Shown one piece after another: positions 1 to 6,564 of a stretch of DNA of 9,794 nt. Both the position numbers and the translations under genes were made by a program. The stretch is from Spirochaetaceae bacterium (GTDB lineage: Bacteria; Spirochaetota; Spirochaetia; Treponematales; Breznakiellaceae). Below the pieces are notes generated by a model. That model worked only from the letters and a program-made list of their open reading frames with translations, was not told the origin of the DNA and did no database searches. Positions within the stretch are counted from its first letter, which is position 1, and every line of letters begins with the position of its first letter. The DNA lies in the NCBI GenBank assembly GCA_031257135.1, contig JAIRPH010000124.1, positions 1 to 9,794 of the forward strand. The letters are read 5' to 3'.

Positions 1-2
1 CC

Positions 3-368
3 GTCGAGGTCCCCGCCTTCCCCGCCGGAGCGGGCGTATTCCCCGCTGAGTTCCCCGCCTTCCCCGCCGAGTTGCCCGCCTATCCCGCCGAGTTACCCGC
101 CTATCCCGCCGAGTTACCCGCCTATCCCGCCGAGTTGCCCGCCTATCCCGCCGAGTTACCCGCCTATCCCGCCGAGTTACCCGCCTATCCCGCCGAGTTG
201 CCCGCCTATCCCGCCGGAGTGACCGCTATAGCGGTCACAGCGCGGGGATATACCTTTGGAGTAACGGGATATACCTTTGGAGTAACGGGATATACCTTTG
301 AAGTAACGGGATATACCTTTGGAGTAACGAGATGCGCTTCAGGACGCAGGGACTCCCGTCCGCGGTAA
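3..368 (+). CDS. Possible C-terminal end of a heptapeptide-repeat protein (partial)
   Basis: A frame is open from the left edge of the window to a TAA at 366-368, about 121 residues. It first encodes a Pro/Ala-rich heptad (PAYPAEL, with PAFPAEF variants nearer the edge). It then passes through VTAIAVTA, encoded by a palindrome, into four heptads of the type VTGYTFG, and ends in a short basic tail (SGRRDSRPR). No start is visible; if a gene exists it begins outside the window. Because the repeat period is 21 bp, every frame that lacks a stop in one unit stays open across the array, so the open frame alone is weak evidence. The opposite strand is also open through array 2. It may be non-coding repeat DNA. 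No function is assigned. Confidence 0.25.
   Translation, partial: VEVPAFPAGAGVFPAEFPAFPAELPAYPAELPAYPAELPAYPAELPAYPAELPAYPAELPAYPAELPAYPAGVTAIAVTARGYTFGVTGYTFGVTGYTFEVTGYTFGVTRCASGRRDSRPR
5..215. repeat. 21-bp tandem array 1 (GC-rich)
   Basis: Seven near-identical 21-bp units begin at 69, 90, 111, 132, 153, 174 and 195. Each opens with GAGTTACCC or GAGTTGCCC, followed by GCCTATCCCGCC. The only variation is the A/G within GTTAC/GTTGC. Degenerate units extend left: 48-68 has TTCCCC and TTCCCC for the two variable blocks, and 28-47 (20 bp) and 5-27 are looser. The array probably continues past the window edge. Being a multiple of three, changes in unit number would keep any reading frame. The GTTACC core is shared with array 3. 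Confidence 0.93.
219..238. repeat. Perfect 20-bp palindrome
   Basis: GTGACCGCTATAGCGGTCAC reads identically on both strands. It sits exactly between array 1 and array 2. Its left half (GAGTGACCGC, from 217-218) looks like a mutated array-1 unit start (GAGTTACCCGC). Its core CGCTATAGCGGT recurs at 370-381. It could be a dimer-binding operator or a cruciform-forming boundary of the repeat block; the sequence does not decide between them. Confidence 0.8.
246..329. repeat. 21-bp tandem array 2
   Basis: Four 21-bp units at 246-266, 267-287, 288-308 and 309-329, each of the form GGATATACCTTTGG then AGTAACG. The third has one change (GAAGTAACG) and the fourth is intact up to GTAACG. GTAAC falls at 261, 282, 303 and 324. 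In register from GTAAC, the unit is GTAAC-N6-TACCT-N5, the same pattern as the reverse complement of array 3. Read forward it encodes VTGYTFG; read in reverse, VTPKVYP. Confidence 0.93.
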
Positions 369-383
369 ACGCTATAGCGGTTA
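366..383. repeat. Near-perfect palindrome with CGCTATAGCG core
   Basis: TAAACGCTATAGCGGTTA is an 18-bp dyad with one mismatched pair. It shares the 12-mer CGCTATAGCGGT with the palindrome at 219-238, so array 2 lies between two copies of the same dyad. It overlaps the TAA that ends the open frame from the left edge and lies about 80 bp upstream of the metY promoter. Confidence 0.65.
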
Positions 384-444
384 TGCCGTCGGGAAAGCCC
401 TACGGAACAATTTTGTAAGAAAAGCGAATCTTGCCAAGAATCTA

Positions 445-464
445 AACGGCGGCTTACCGCCGTT
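445..464. promoter_or_regulatory. Inverted repeat abutting the metY -35 box (possible operator)
   Basis: AACGGCGG-CTTA-CCGCCGTT is a perfect 8-bp stem with a 4-nt loop. Its right arm ends in the first two T's of the -35 hexamer TTGACA (463-468). No T-run follows on the plus strand, so it is not a standard terminator. The position suits a repressor or activator site controlling metY, but this is inference. Confidence 0.5.
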
Positions 465-491
465 GACAAGCGGAGGCGGAGGCGGTATAAC
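463..491 (+). promoter_or_regulatory. Sigma70-type promoter of metY
   Basis: A consensus -35 TTGACA (463-468) is separated by exactly 17 bp from -10 TATAAC (486-491). The spacer carries GGAGGCGGAGGCGG direct repeats. Transcription would start near 498, giving a leader of about 40 nt. That is too short for a SAM or T-box riboswitch, so any control would be at the DNA level. Confidence 0.75.
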
Positions 492-538
492 TAATACGTC
501 CGCCCTGTATTGGCGGATTCTTCGATGAAGGAGTATCC

Positions 539-1834
539 ATGACGCCGAAAAAACCTATTGATACGTGGGCGTTTGAAACAAAACAGCTTCACGTTGGTCA
601 GGAAGAGCCTGACCCTGCCAGCGATGCGCGGGCGGTTCCGATTTATCAGACTACCTCGTATGTATTTCACAATTCCGCTCACGCCGCGGATCGGTTCGGG
701 CTGAGAGACCCCGGCAATATCTACAGCAGGCTTACGAACTCAACGCAGGATGTATTGGAGAAGCGCATCGCCGCGCTGGAAGGCGGAGCCGCCGCGCTCG
801 CCGTAGCTTCCGGGGCGGCGGCTATTACCTACAGTTTCCTGAATCTCGCTCAGGCGGGGGATCATATTGTGTCGGCGAAAACCATCTACGGCGGCACCTA
901 CAACTTACTGGCTCATACGCTCCCGCTCTACGGAATCGATGCTACTTTTGTAGACCCTGAAGAAAAAGACAGTTTCGCCAAAGCCATCAAACCTAATACG
1001 AAGGCGATATTCATAGAAACGTTGGGAAATCCGAATTCCAATATCATTGATATTGAAGCGTTGGCTCGGCTGGCTCACAGTCATAAGATTCCGCTGGCGG
1101 TGGATTCCACGTTTACTACGCCCTATCTGCTCAGACCCATCGAATACGGAGCGGATATTGTCATCCATTCGGCGACGAAGTTTATCGGCGGACACGGCAC
1201 GAGCTTAGGCGGCGTCATAGTTGACGGCGGCGCGTTTGACTGGGCTGGAAGCGGCAAGTTTCCGGGCATTTCCGAACCTTGTCCCAGTTACCACGGGATT
1301 TCCTTCGTCAAAGCCGCGGGACCCGCGGCGTTTGTCGTGCGGATTCGGGCTATTCTCCTGCGGGATACCGGAGCCTGCATTTCGCCGTTCAATGCGTTTC
1401 TTCTGCTTCAGGGCGTGGAGACCCTCTCGTTACGGGTGGAGCGTCATGTGGAAAACACGCTGAAGGTCATCGAATACCTGAAGAAACAGCCCAAAGTAGT
1501 GAAGATCAATCATCCCTCACTGCCGGACGATCCCAGTCATGGGCTGTACAAGAAGTATTTTCCCCGAGGCGCGGGGTCTATCTTCACCTTTGAAATTGCA
1601 GGCGGCGCGAAAGAAGCCCAAGATTTTATCGACCGCCTACAGATTTTCTCGCTCCTCGCCAACGTCGCGGATGTGAAGTCTCTGGTTATCCACCCGGCAA
1701 GCACCACTCATTCCCAACTCAACGAAACCGAGCTTTTGGAGCAAGGCATTAAACCGAATACGGTGCGTCTCTCGATTGGCACGGAACACGTAAACGATCT
1801 CATCGCCGACCTGGATCAAGCCTTCCGGGGCTAA
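539..1834 (+). CDS. metY: O-acetylhomoserine sulfhydrylase (MetY), PLP-dependent
   Basis: 431 aa, the normal length for the family. It is a cytoplasmic Cys/Met-metabolism PLP enzyme that condenses O-acetylhomoserine with sulfide to give homocysteine and acetate, the direct sulfhydrylation route to methionine. Visible motifs: YSR near residues 62-64 (phosphate contacts from the neighbouring subunit), AVASGAAA near 88-95, the Asp of AVDSTFTTPYL (D189) that pairs with the pyridine nitrogen, and SATKFIGGHG with the Schiff-base lysine K214. The family insertion after the lysine (GGVIVDGGAFDWAGSGKFP) is typical of MetY rather than MetB/MetC. The ATG is preceded by AAGGAG (528-533) at 5-nt spacing. 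It is single-gene on the plus strand, with its own promoter, and its stop overlaps the convergent pantothenate kinase stop. A related O-succinylhomoserine or cysteine-forming specificity cannot be excluded from sequence alone. Confidence 0.95.
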   Translation: MTPKKPIDTWAFETKQLHVGQEEPDPASDARAVPIYQTTSYVFHNSAHAADRFGLRDPGNIYSRLTNSTQDVLEKRIAALEGGAAALAVASGAAAITYSFLNLAQAGDHIVSAKTIYGGTYNLLAHTLPLYGIDATFVDPEEKDSFAKAIKPNTKAIFIETLGNPNSNIIDIEALARLAHSHKIPLAVDSTFTTPYLLRPIEYGADIVIHSATKFIGGHGTSLGGVIVDGGAFDWAGSGKFPGISEPCPSYHGISFVKAAGPAAFVVRIRAILLRDTGACISPFNAFLLLQGVETLSLRVERHVENTLKVIEYLKKQPKVVKINHPSLPDDPSHGLYKKYFPRGAGSIFTFEIAGGAKEAQDFIDRLQIFSLLANVADVKSLVIHPASTTHSQLNETELLEQGIKPNTVRLSIGTEHVNDLIADLDQAFRG

Positions 1835-2661
1835 CTGAGCGGAGAAGGCGCGGCGGTTTTGGACAAAGCCGCGCCTATGGCGGTGGTGTATTCCGCGTCG
1901 GTAGGATAGTCAAAGGTTATTCCGTACATACCGGTAATGAAAGACAGGATTTCCTTGCCGATCTGGTTGCCGCTTCCGTTGCCGGTAACGATCACTCGGT
2001 CAATGCCTTTGCTTCGGGCGGCAAACACCGAAAGCATCCCAATCACCTGATACACCATGTTTACAATCCCCAAGGCTATATCTTCATGCCGCGCGGTATC
2101 CAGCATTTTCCCGAAATTGGAAGCCGTAGCTTCCCGGCGCAGGAAGCTGATGTCAGTTTCCATTATATCTTCCAGTAGGAGATCAACCTGATTCAGGTTC
2201 CCTGATTCGGCAAGTTTCATAATGCCGTTAAAGTTTGAGGTCAGCAGGAGCAGTTTCGATAGTCCGAGGATGGTGCCGCCGCCGACGCCGGAGCCTCCTA
2301 AATGGGAAATCAGGTCTTTTTTCGCCTCGATAATCGCGGTGCCGGTTCCGATGTTGGCGATGATAATATTCTCCCGCTTCGAGAGAAACATACCGCCTAC
2401 GCCTATGGCGGTAATCTCATCGATTTTCTCCGTAGGAATCCCGAAAAGGTCGTTCCGTATCTTCGTTGACCCCGCGCCGGTAATCATGATTTTCTCGATC
2501 TGATCGATTTTAATGTCATGTTCCACAAGCATTTTACCCAGCGCGCCGGTCGCGGAAGTTACCGCGTCCATTGCCTTCGTCTTAATTTTGTCGATCACCC
2601 TGCCTGAATCCGCGGAAACCGCCTTGGTGGTCGTACTGCCTATATCTATCCCGATAATCAT
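1831..2661 (-). CDS. coaW: Type II pantothenate kinase
   Basis: 276 aa from the ATG at 2661. It phosphorylates pantothenate with ATP, the first step of coenzyme A synthesis, in the cytoplasm. It has the ASKHA-fold layout: GIDIGSTTTK at residues 4-13 (phosphate 1 loop), a Glu within KIDEITAIGVGG (about 79-90) at the position of the catalytic acid, NIGTGTA at 103-109 (phosphate 2), GGSGVGGGTILGL at 122-134, ASNFGKM at 180-186, VTGNGS at 225-230 and a C-terminal AIGAAL. This start is preferred because family members begin at MIIGIDIG; a GTG at 2679 would add six residues. Neither start has a clear Shine-Dalgarno. The gene lies 33 nt after the MATE stop and is probably co-transcribed with it. Its TAG overlaps the metY TAA from the opposite strand. 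Confidence 0.88.
   Translation of the reverse strand: MIIGIDIGSTTTKAVSADSGRVIDKIKTKAMDAVTSATGALGKMLVEHDIKIDQIEKIMITGAGSTKIRNDLFGIPTEKIDEITAIGVGGMFLSKRENIIIANIGTGTAIIEAKKDLISHLGGSGVGGGTILGLSKLLLLTSNFNGIMKLAESGNLNQVDLLLEDIMETDISFLRREATASNFGKMLDTARHEDIALGIVNMVYQVIGMLSVFAARSKGIDRVIVTGNGSGNQIGKEILSFITGMYGITFDYPTDAEYTTAIGAALSKTAAPSPLS
1847..1875. other. GC-rich inverted repeat at the metY/coaW convergence
   Basis: GGCGCGGC and GCCGCGCC form a perfect 8-bp stem around a 13-nt loop, inside the last codons of coaW and 13 nt past the metY stop. No strong T-run follows on either strand (TATGG on plus, TTCTCC on minus). It could slow polymerases arriving from both directions, acting as a weak bidirectional terminator, or be a by-product of GC-rich coding sequence. 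Confidence 0.35.
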
Positions 2662-2694
2662 TGCGCCAGTATACCGCACATAACCGCCGAGCCG

Positions 2695-4071
2695 CTACCG
2701 CTGAGTAAGATTCCGCACCCACCGCTCCTTGTTAAGAAAATGCCGGGCGACAAAAAACTTCAGTACGTCAGTGGTCTTGAGAAGCGCGAACATCCTCACC
2801 GGATCAAGGGACGTCCCCAACGCAAGCAGAAAACACCCCGGAACAAACAGCAACGTATTCACCGAAACGTCCGTATACATCCCCATCGCCGCGTCTCCGC
2901 CGGCCCGGGAAATCGCAAACATAGCGTTCAGCAGACACCACAGCGGAAGATACGCCAGAATCACGTACACCAGCCCAAGAGCAATGCCTCTCGCGGCATC
3001 CGTGAGATTAGCAAATACCACAGGAACCAGCAGAGCCGCCGCAACCGCCCCGAACGCGGCGACAACGCACCCGGCAACCACAGAGCCTGACTTAATCCAG
3101 ACCGCTTTAAATCGGGCTTCGTCCAATTTGCCCGCGCCGAGAGTTCCGCCTACCACTACCGCCGCGGCAGTCCAGATGCCTCCGAACAGCAGGAAAAAGA
3201 TATTCGCTATGGTCCAGCCCGCGGCCATGCCGGCGACCACTTCCGCTCCGCCTCTGCCGTTAAAGAGCGCGGTCATAATCGTTTCGGAGCTGATCCATGA
3301 CGCCTCGGACGCGAATATCATCCCTGATTTAGAGAGAATTTCCTTGATAAGACGTTTATCGATATACAAAATCCGAGCGAAGCCCACGAAAAACAGCGGC
3401 TTTTGCCGGGCGATGTAGGCAAGGAACAATGCCGCCTCGATGCAACGGGCAATGATAGTGGCAATCGCCGCGCCTTTGACTTCAAGCCTCGGCGCGCCGA
3501 GGTTTCCGTAGATGAGAAACCAATTCCCTATGGTATTTACCGCCGTGGCGCAGGCGGAAAAGACCAGCGGGATTTTGGGCAGTCCGATTTCCCGGAAGGC
3601 TGTGCCTATCGAGGCGGTAATTGCCGCGGGAAACAGCGTGAACGCGGCGAGCCTAAGATACCGCGCGCCTACCGCGATAATCTCTTCTTGGACGGCGTTG
3701 CCTTTGGTCATTACGCCGAGCATCTGTTCAGGGACGGTCCAGCAGAGGACTCCGTAGACCGCGGAAACCGCGAAGGTAAAGATAACCTTGAACCGATACG
3801 CGTGCCGCATCCCGTCGGCGTCGTTTGCCCCCTTGAACTGAGCCAGATAAATCCCGCCCGCGCCGCAGACCGTATTGACCGCAACAAGATGAATGAAATT
3901 AAGCTGATTCGCTACATTCACCGCCGCCATATTCACATCCCCTAAGCCTGCGACCATGAAGTTGTCGATGAGCGAGACCATGCTCATAATAAACTGCTGA
4001 AGCATGACCGGAAGGGCTATACTCAGGGCTTCCCGATAAAAGCCGAAAGGACCGAAACGTTTTATTGTCAT
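2695..4071 (-). CDS. MATE-family multidrug/metabolite efflux transporter
   Basis: 458 aa, the usual MATE length, with about 12 hydrophobic segments in two related halves. The first half opens with ALPVMLQQFIMSMVSLIDNF and AGLGDVNMAAVNVANQ, the characteristic MATE N-terminal helix pair. The second half begins near SKSGMIFASEASWISSETIM. These inner-membrane antiporters export organic cations, drugs or metabolites using a Na+ or H+ gradient; the substrate here is unknown. The ATG at 4071 follows the upstream gene's stop by 19 nt. No Shine-Dalgarno is visible (GCATTACCT before ATG), so translation may depend on coupling to the upstream gene. It is the middle gene of a probable three-gene cluster ending with coaW. 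Confidence 0.9.
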   Translation of the reverse strand: MTIKRFGPFGFYREALSIALPVMLQQFIMSMVSLIDNFMVAGLGDVNMAAVNVANQLNFIHLVAVNTVCGAGGIYLAQFKGANDADGMRHAYRFKVIFTFAVSAVYGVLCWTVPEQMLGVMTKGNAVQEEIIAVGARYLRLAAFTLFPAAITASIGTAFREIGLPKIPLVFSACATAVNTIGNWFLIYGNLGAPRLEVKGAAIATIIARCIEAALFLAYIARQKPLFFVGFARILYIDKRLIKEILSKSGMIFASEASWISSETIMTALFNGRGGAEVVAGMAAGWTIANIFFLLFGGIWTAAAVVVGGTLGAGKLDEARFKAVWIKSGSVVAGCVVAAFGAVAAALLVPVVFANLTDAARGIALGLVYVILAYLPLWCLLNAMFAISRAGGDAAMGMYTDVSVNTLLFVPGCFLLALGTSLDPVRMFALLKTTDVLKFFVARHFLNKERWVRNLTQR

Positions 4072-4090
4072 AGGTAATGCGGTTTGCCGG

Positions 4091-4714
4091 TTAAAACCTC
4101 AACCTGACTAAGGCTACGCCGATTCCCGAAGACGAAACCGCCGGTTCAGGGATAACGCTTACGACATCCAAGTTGAGCGCGCGTTTCAGCTTGCCGTCGT
4201 AGCGCGAAGGATAGACGCACGCCCGGATTATTCCTACGGCGCGATTTGCCAAGTACCATCCTAATCCTCCGAATACAAGGATAAAGCCGGTTTTCAGATA
4301 TTCCTGAGTTTTCGCCTCTATTTCCGTCGCGCCGAACCTAATGAAGAAACTCCCTATCCCCGCGGCAAGCAGATACTGCGCCCCTACATAAACCGCCGCG
4401 GACGCAAGAATGTCAGCCCCAAGAAGTATGCCCCCCCAGAGAAAATCCTTCTGTACAAAACTGCCGACGCCGAAACCTATCGCGCCGTTCATAAGGGGTC
4501 CCGCCCATCTCTTCCAGCGGGGAAAGGCAAAATCCTGAAACAGCCGCTCTCCCTCTTCGGCAGTCAGCGACGGGGACAGCCCGTAAATCTCGTCAAAGTT
4601 TCTCGTAAGTCCATTGCCAAGCAAATCCCGAATCTCTTCATAGGCTTCGCTTTCCTGAGCGAAGCAGAAGCCGCCTATCAAACAGACGGCTATAAAAACT
4701 ACTATACCTTTCAT
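4091..4714 (-). CDS. Exported protein resembling the spirochaetal P13 outer-membrane family
   Basis: 207 aa. Residues 1-19 form a signal peptide (KGIVVFIAVCLIGGFCFA, likely cut before QESEA). The mature part starts with a helical, acidic stretch (EIRDLLGNGL, LTAEEGERLFQDF). It then has a Gly-rich hydrophobic region with FGVGSFVQKDFLWGGILLGAD, which resembles the GFGIGSF-x-QGD motif of P13-type proteins, followed by two further hydrophobic segments. The C-terminus (VSVIPEP...SSGIGVALVRLRF) looks like beta-strand ending in an aromatic residue, as in outer-membrane proteins. The family match is from memory of the motif, so the role (porin or structural) is tentative. It is first in the minus cluster, 19 nt ahead of the MATE gene. 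There is no Shine-Dalgarno upstream, and the promoter lies almost on the start codon. Confidence 0.7.
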   Translation of the reverse strand: MKGIVVFIAVCLIGGFCFAQESEAYEEIRDLLGNGLTRNFDEIYGLSPSLTAEEGERLFQDFAFPRWKRWAGPLMNGAIGFGVGSFVQKDFLWGGILLGADILASAAVYVGAQYLLAAGIGSFFIRFGATEIEAKTQEYLKTGFILVFGGLGWYLANRAVGIIRACVYPSRYDGKLKRALNLDVVSVIPEPAVSSSGIGVALVRLRF

Positions 4715-4723
4715 TGCATAGTT

Positions 4724-4752
4724 ACTGTATAGGCATTTAGATTCTTTGTCAA
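4724..4752 (-). promoter_or_regulatory. Promoter of the P13-like/MATE/coaW cluster
   Basis: On the minus strand a consensus -35 TTGACA (4752-4747) is followed by TATACA (4731-4726, 15-bp spacer) or TACAGT (4729-4724, 17-bp spacer). Either would start transcription only about 3-6 nt before the ATG at 4714, giving a nearly leaderless mRNA. This fits the absence of a Shine-Dalgarno. The -35 overlaps the end of the preceding operon's probable terminator. Confidence 0.55.
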
Positions 4753-4777
4753 ATAAGCCGCCTCGGAAAACCGGCGG
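4748..4777 (-). terminator. Probable intrinsic terminator after the ABC operon
   Basis: On the minus strand CCGCCGG-TTTT-CCGAGGCGG folds into a 7-bp stem with a 2-nt bulge and a TTTT loop, followed by CTTATTTG, a weak T-run. It lies about 60 nt past the permease C stop. A second dyad closer to the gene (GCTTAG at 4803-4808 pairing with CTAAGC at 4825-4830) has no T-run in the minus direction. The 8-T run at 4793-4800 is on the wrong strand for it. Confidence 0.42.
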
Positions 4778-4835
4778 ATTGTTTCAGCGCGATTTTTTTT
4801 CAGCTTAGTCTCGGGAAACGCCGCCTAAGCGAGCG

Positions 4836-5630
4836 TCAATTACGGGCTTTCTGCCGAATACCTTCGCCGATGCAGTGAAAGGCGATAACCGTGAGCATAA
4901 TCATACTCCCCGGCGCAAGCGCGCACCACGGGGCGTTAAACAGAAAGTTTTGGGATTCCGAGAGCATCCGTCCCCAGCTTGGAACAGGGGGCTGAATACC
5001 AAGCCCAAGATAGCTCATGGTGGCTTCCGCGAGAATCGCGTTGGAAAGTCCCAGAACGGTCGCGGAAAGAAGGGGCGTCGTCAGGTTCGGGAGAATATGC
5101 GCGAAAATAATGCGGATATGAGAAGCTCCCATAATTTCCGCGGTTTTCACAAAATCCGCGTTCTTATACTGAAGCATCCCGCTCCGCATGATCCGCACAT
5201 AAGAGGGAACAAACAAAACCAGCAAGGCAACGCTCAAGGTAAAGGGTCCGTTTTCCATAAGAGCTACCATCACTAACGCCGATAAGATACCCGGAAAAGA
5301 AGTCAAAGCGTCCATAAGACGCATAACCAGTTCGTCCCAGATTCCTCCGGCGTATCCCGAAATAAGCCCTAAGGAACCGCCCATGACGACGCTTCCGAGG
5401 ACGGTGAGAATCGAGACCGCTAAGGTATATCGGCCTCCGATCATCACCCGGGAAAACACGTCCCGTCCGAAGTTATCGGTTCCCATCAGGTGAGACAGAC
5501 TGGGACCAATAAAACGCAGAGACGGCTCCATTTCGTTGTAGGTATAGGGCGTATAGATAAAACTGAGCGCCGACATACCGGCGACTAAAACCGCAAGGCT
5601 CACTCCGATCTTAAAATCCGCGCTTCTCAT
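4836..5630 (-). CDS. Peptide/nickel-type ABC importer permease, DppC/OppC-like
   Basis: 264 aa, slightly short for the family (about 280-300). It is an inner-membrane subunit forming half of the translocation pore with the permease encoded just upstream. Landmarks: an N-terminal membrane segment at about residues 8-26, the GTDNFGRDVFSR signature at 50-61, LISGYAGGIWDELVMRLMD at about 89-107, the EAA coupling loop AEIMGASHIRIIFAHILPN at 164-182 (contact with the ATPase), and YLGLGIQPPVPSWG at 207-220. The ATG at 5630 starts 1 nt after the previous stop, with GAGG about 6 nt upstream inside the preceding gene. It is the last gene of the operon; no ATPase gene follows before the terminator region. 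Confidence 0.93.
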   Translation of the reverse strand: MRSADFKIGVSLAVLVAGMSALSFIYTPYTYNEMEPSLRFIGPSLSHLMGTDNFGRDVFSRVMIGGRYTLAVSILTVLGSVVMGGSLGLISGYAGGIWDELVMRLMDALTSFPGILSALVMVALMENGPFTLSVALLVLFVPSYVRIMRSGMLQYKNADFVKTAEIMGASHIRIIFAHILPNLTTPLLSATVLGLSNAILAEATMSYLGLGIQPPVPSWGRMLSESQNFLFNAPWCALAPGSMIMLTVIAFHCIGEGIRQKARN

Positions 5631-5631
5631 A

Positions 5632-6564
5632 TTAGCCTCGGATTCTCGGATCGATCATCCTGATCGCAACGTCTACCATAGTATTCGCCAGAACTACGAT
5701 GAACGCGATATATACCGCCAACGTCTGCGCCAAAGGATAATCCCGGGAGGTAATAGAAGCGATAAGCAGTCTGCCGATACCGGGTATGGTAAAAACCTGC
5801 TCGATCACGATACTGCCGGAAAAAACGTCTCCGATTATCATGCCCAGCAGGGTAATCGCGGGGATTACGGCGTTTCTCAGCGCGTGCCGGTACAGCACGG
5901 TTCCTTCGGACGCGCCTTTGCCGTAGGCGGTACGCACATAATCGCTGTGGAGTTCTTGGAGGATAGACCCTCGCAGAAACTTGAGGACAATCGCGGCATT
6001 GGGAATGGCGATGGCTAATGCCGGAAACAGAAGATACCCCAGAAATCCGGAGAGGCTTTCCTGATACGGCACATACGAGCCGGGAGTAAAATACCGCAGG
6101 ATAACGCCGAAAACCCAGATAAACAGAACTCCCAAGAAAAAACCCGGAACAGAAATGGCGATAGGCGTGAAACCGGTCAGAAACCGGTCAAACAGAGAGC
6201 CTTCTTTAATAGTAGAGAGAAAAGCCGCGGGTACTGAAATCAAAAGGATCAATCCCAGAGACATCGACGCAAGGGAAAAGGTGACCGGCAGGCGTTCAAG
6301 GACTAAGCCGGCGATGGGAGTTCCCCGGAAGCGCAAGGAATTACCCAGATTGCCGGTTAGAAACCGTCCGAGCCAAGAAACGTATTGTACCGGCAAACTC
6401 CGGTTCAGTCCCAGTTCGGAGCGCAGAGACGCAATCTGTTCCTCCGTAGCCTCGATGCCGAGCATCATAACCGCCGGGTCTCCGGGAATGATGTTAAATG
6501 CGGCAAAGGTAAGAAGAGAAACCAAGAATAAGGTTATAACCGTAATAAAGACTCTTCGGCTCAT
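5632..6564 (-). CDS. Peptide/nickel-type ABC importer permease, DppB/OppB-like
   Basis: 310 aa, typical length. It is an inner-membrane pore subunit. It begins with the usual N-terminal membrane segment (residues 5-25) and NIIPGDPA (about 25-31), then LGLNRSLPVQYVSWLGRFL (51-69), the EAA loop RTAYGKGASEGTVLYRHALR (211-230), and FTIPGIGRLLIASITSRDYP (258-277), all hallmark DppB/OppB stretches. It ends in VDVAIRMIDPRIR, again typical. Its ATG overlaps the TGA of the substrate-binding protein gene (ATGA, 4-bp overlap) and has no separate Shine-Dalgarno, so translational coupling is likely. Confidence 0.94.
   Translation of the reverse strand: MSRRVFITVITLFLVSLLTFAAFNIIPGDPAVMMLGIEATEEQIASLRSELGLNRSLPVQYVSWLGRFLTGNLGNSLRFRGTPIAGLVLERLPVTFSLASMSLGLILLISVPAAFLSTIKEGSLFDRFLTGFTPIAISVPGFFLGVLFIWVFGVILRYFTPGSYVPYQESLSGFLGYLLFPALAIAIPNAAIVLKFLRGSILQELHSDYVRTAYGKGASEGTVLYRHALRNAVIPAITLLGMIIGDVFSGSIVIEQVFTIPGIGRLLIASITSRDYPLAQTLAVYIAFIVVLANTMVDVAIRMIDPRIRG

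Noticed and set aside
1..330. CRISPR array
   Set aside because: Units are contiguous 21-mers with no spacers between them, so this is tandem repeat DNA.
206..469. Minus-strand frame reading VTPKVYP heptads
   Set aside because: It starts at a TTG inside the metY promoter, has no ribosome site or convincing promoter, and is open only because of the 21-bp period.
492..538. SAM or T-box riboswitch upstream of metY
   Set aside because: The predicted leader is only about 40 nt and shows no riboswitch-like pairing.
2729..3945. Long plus-strand frames opposite the MATE gene
   Set aside because: Basic, low-complexity translations without ribosome sites; they are shadows of the minus-strand MATE gene.
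4793..4800. Run of eight T as a plus-strand terminator
   Set aside because: No plus-strand gene ends upstream and no stable hairpin directly precedes the run.
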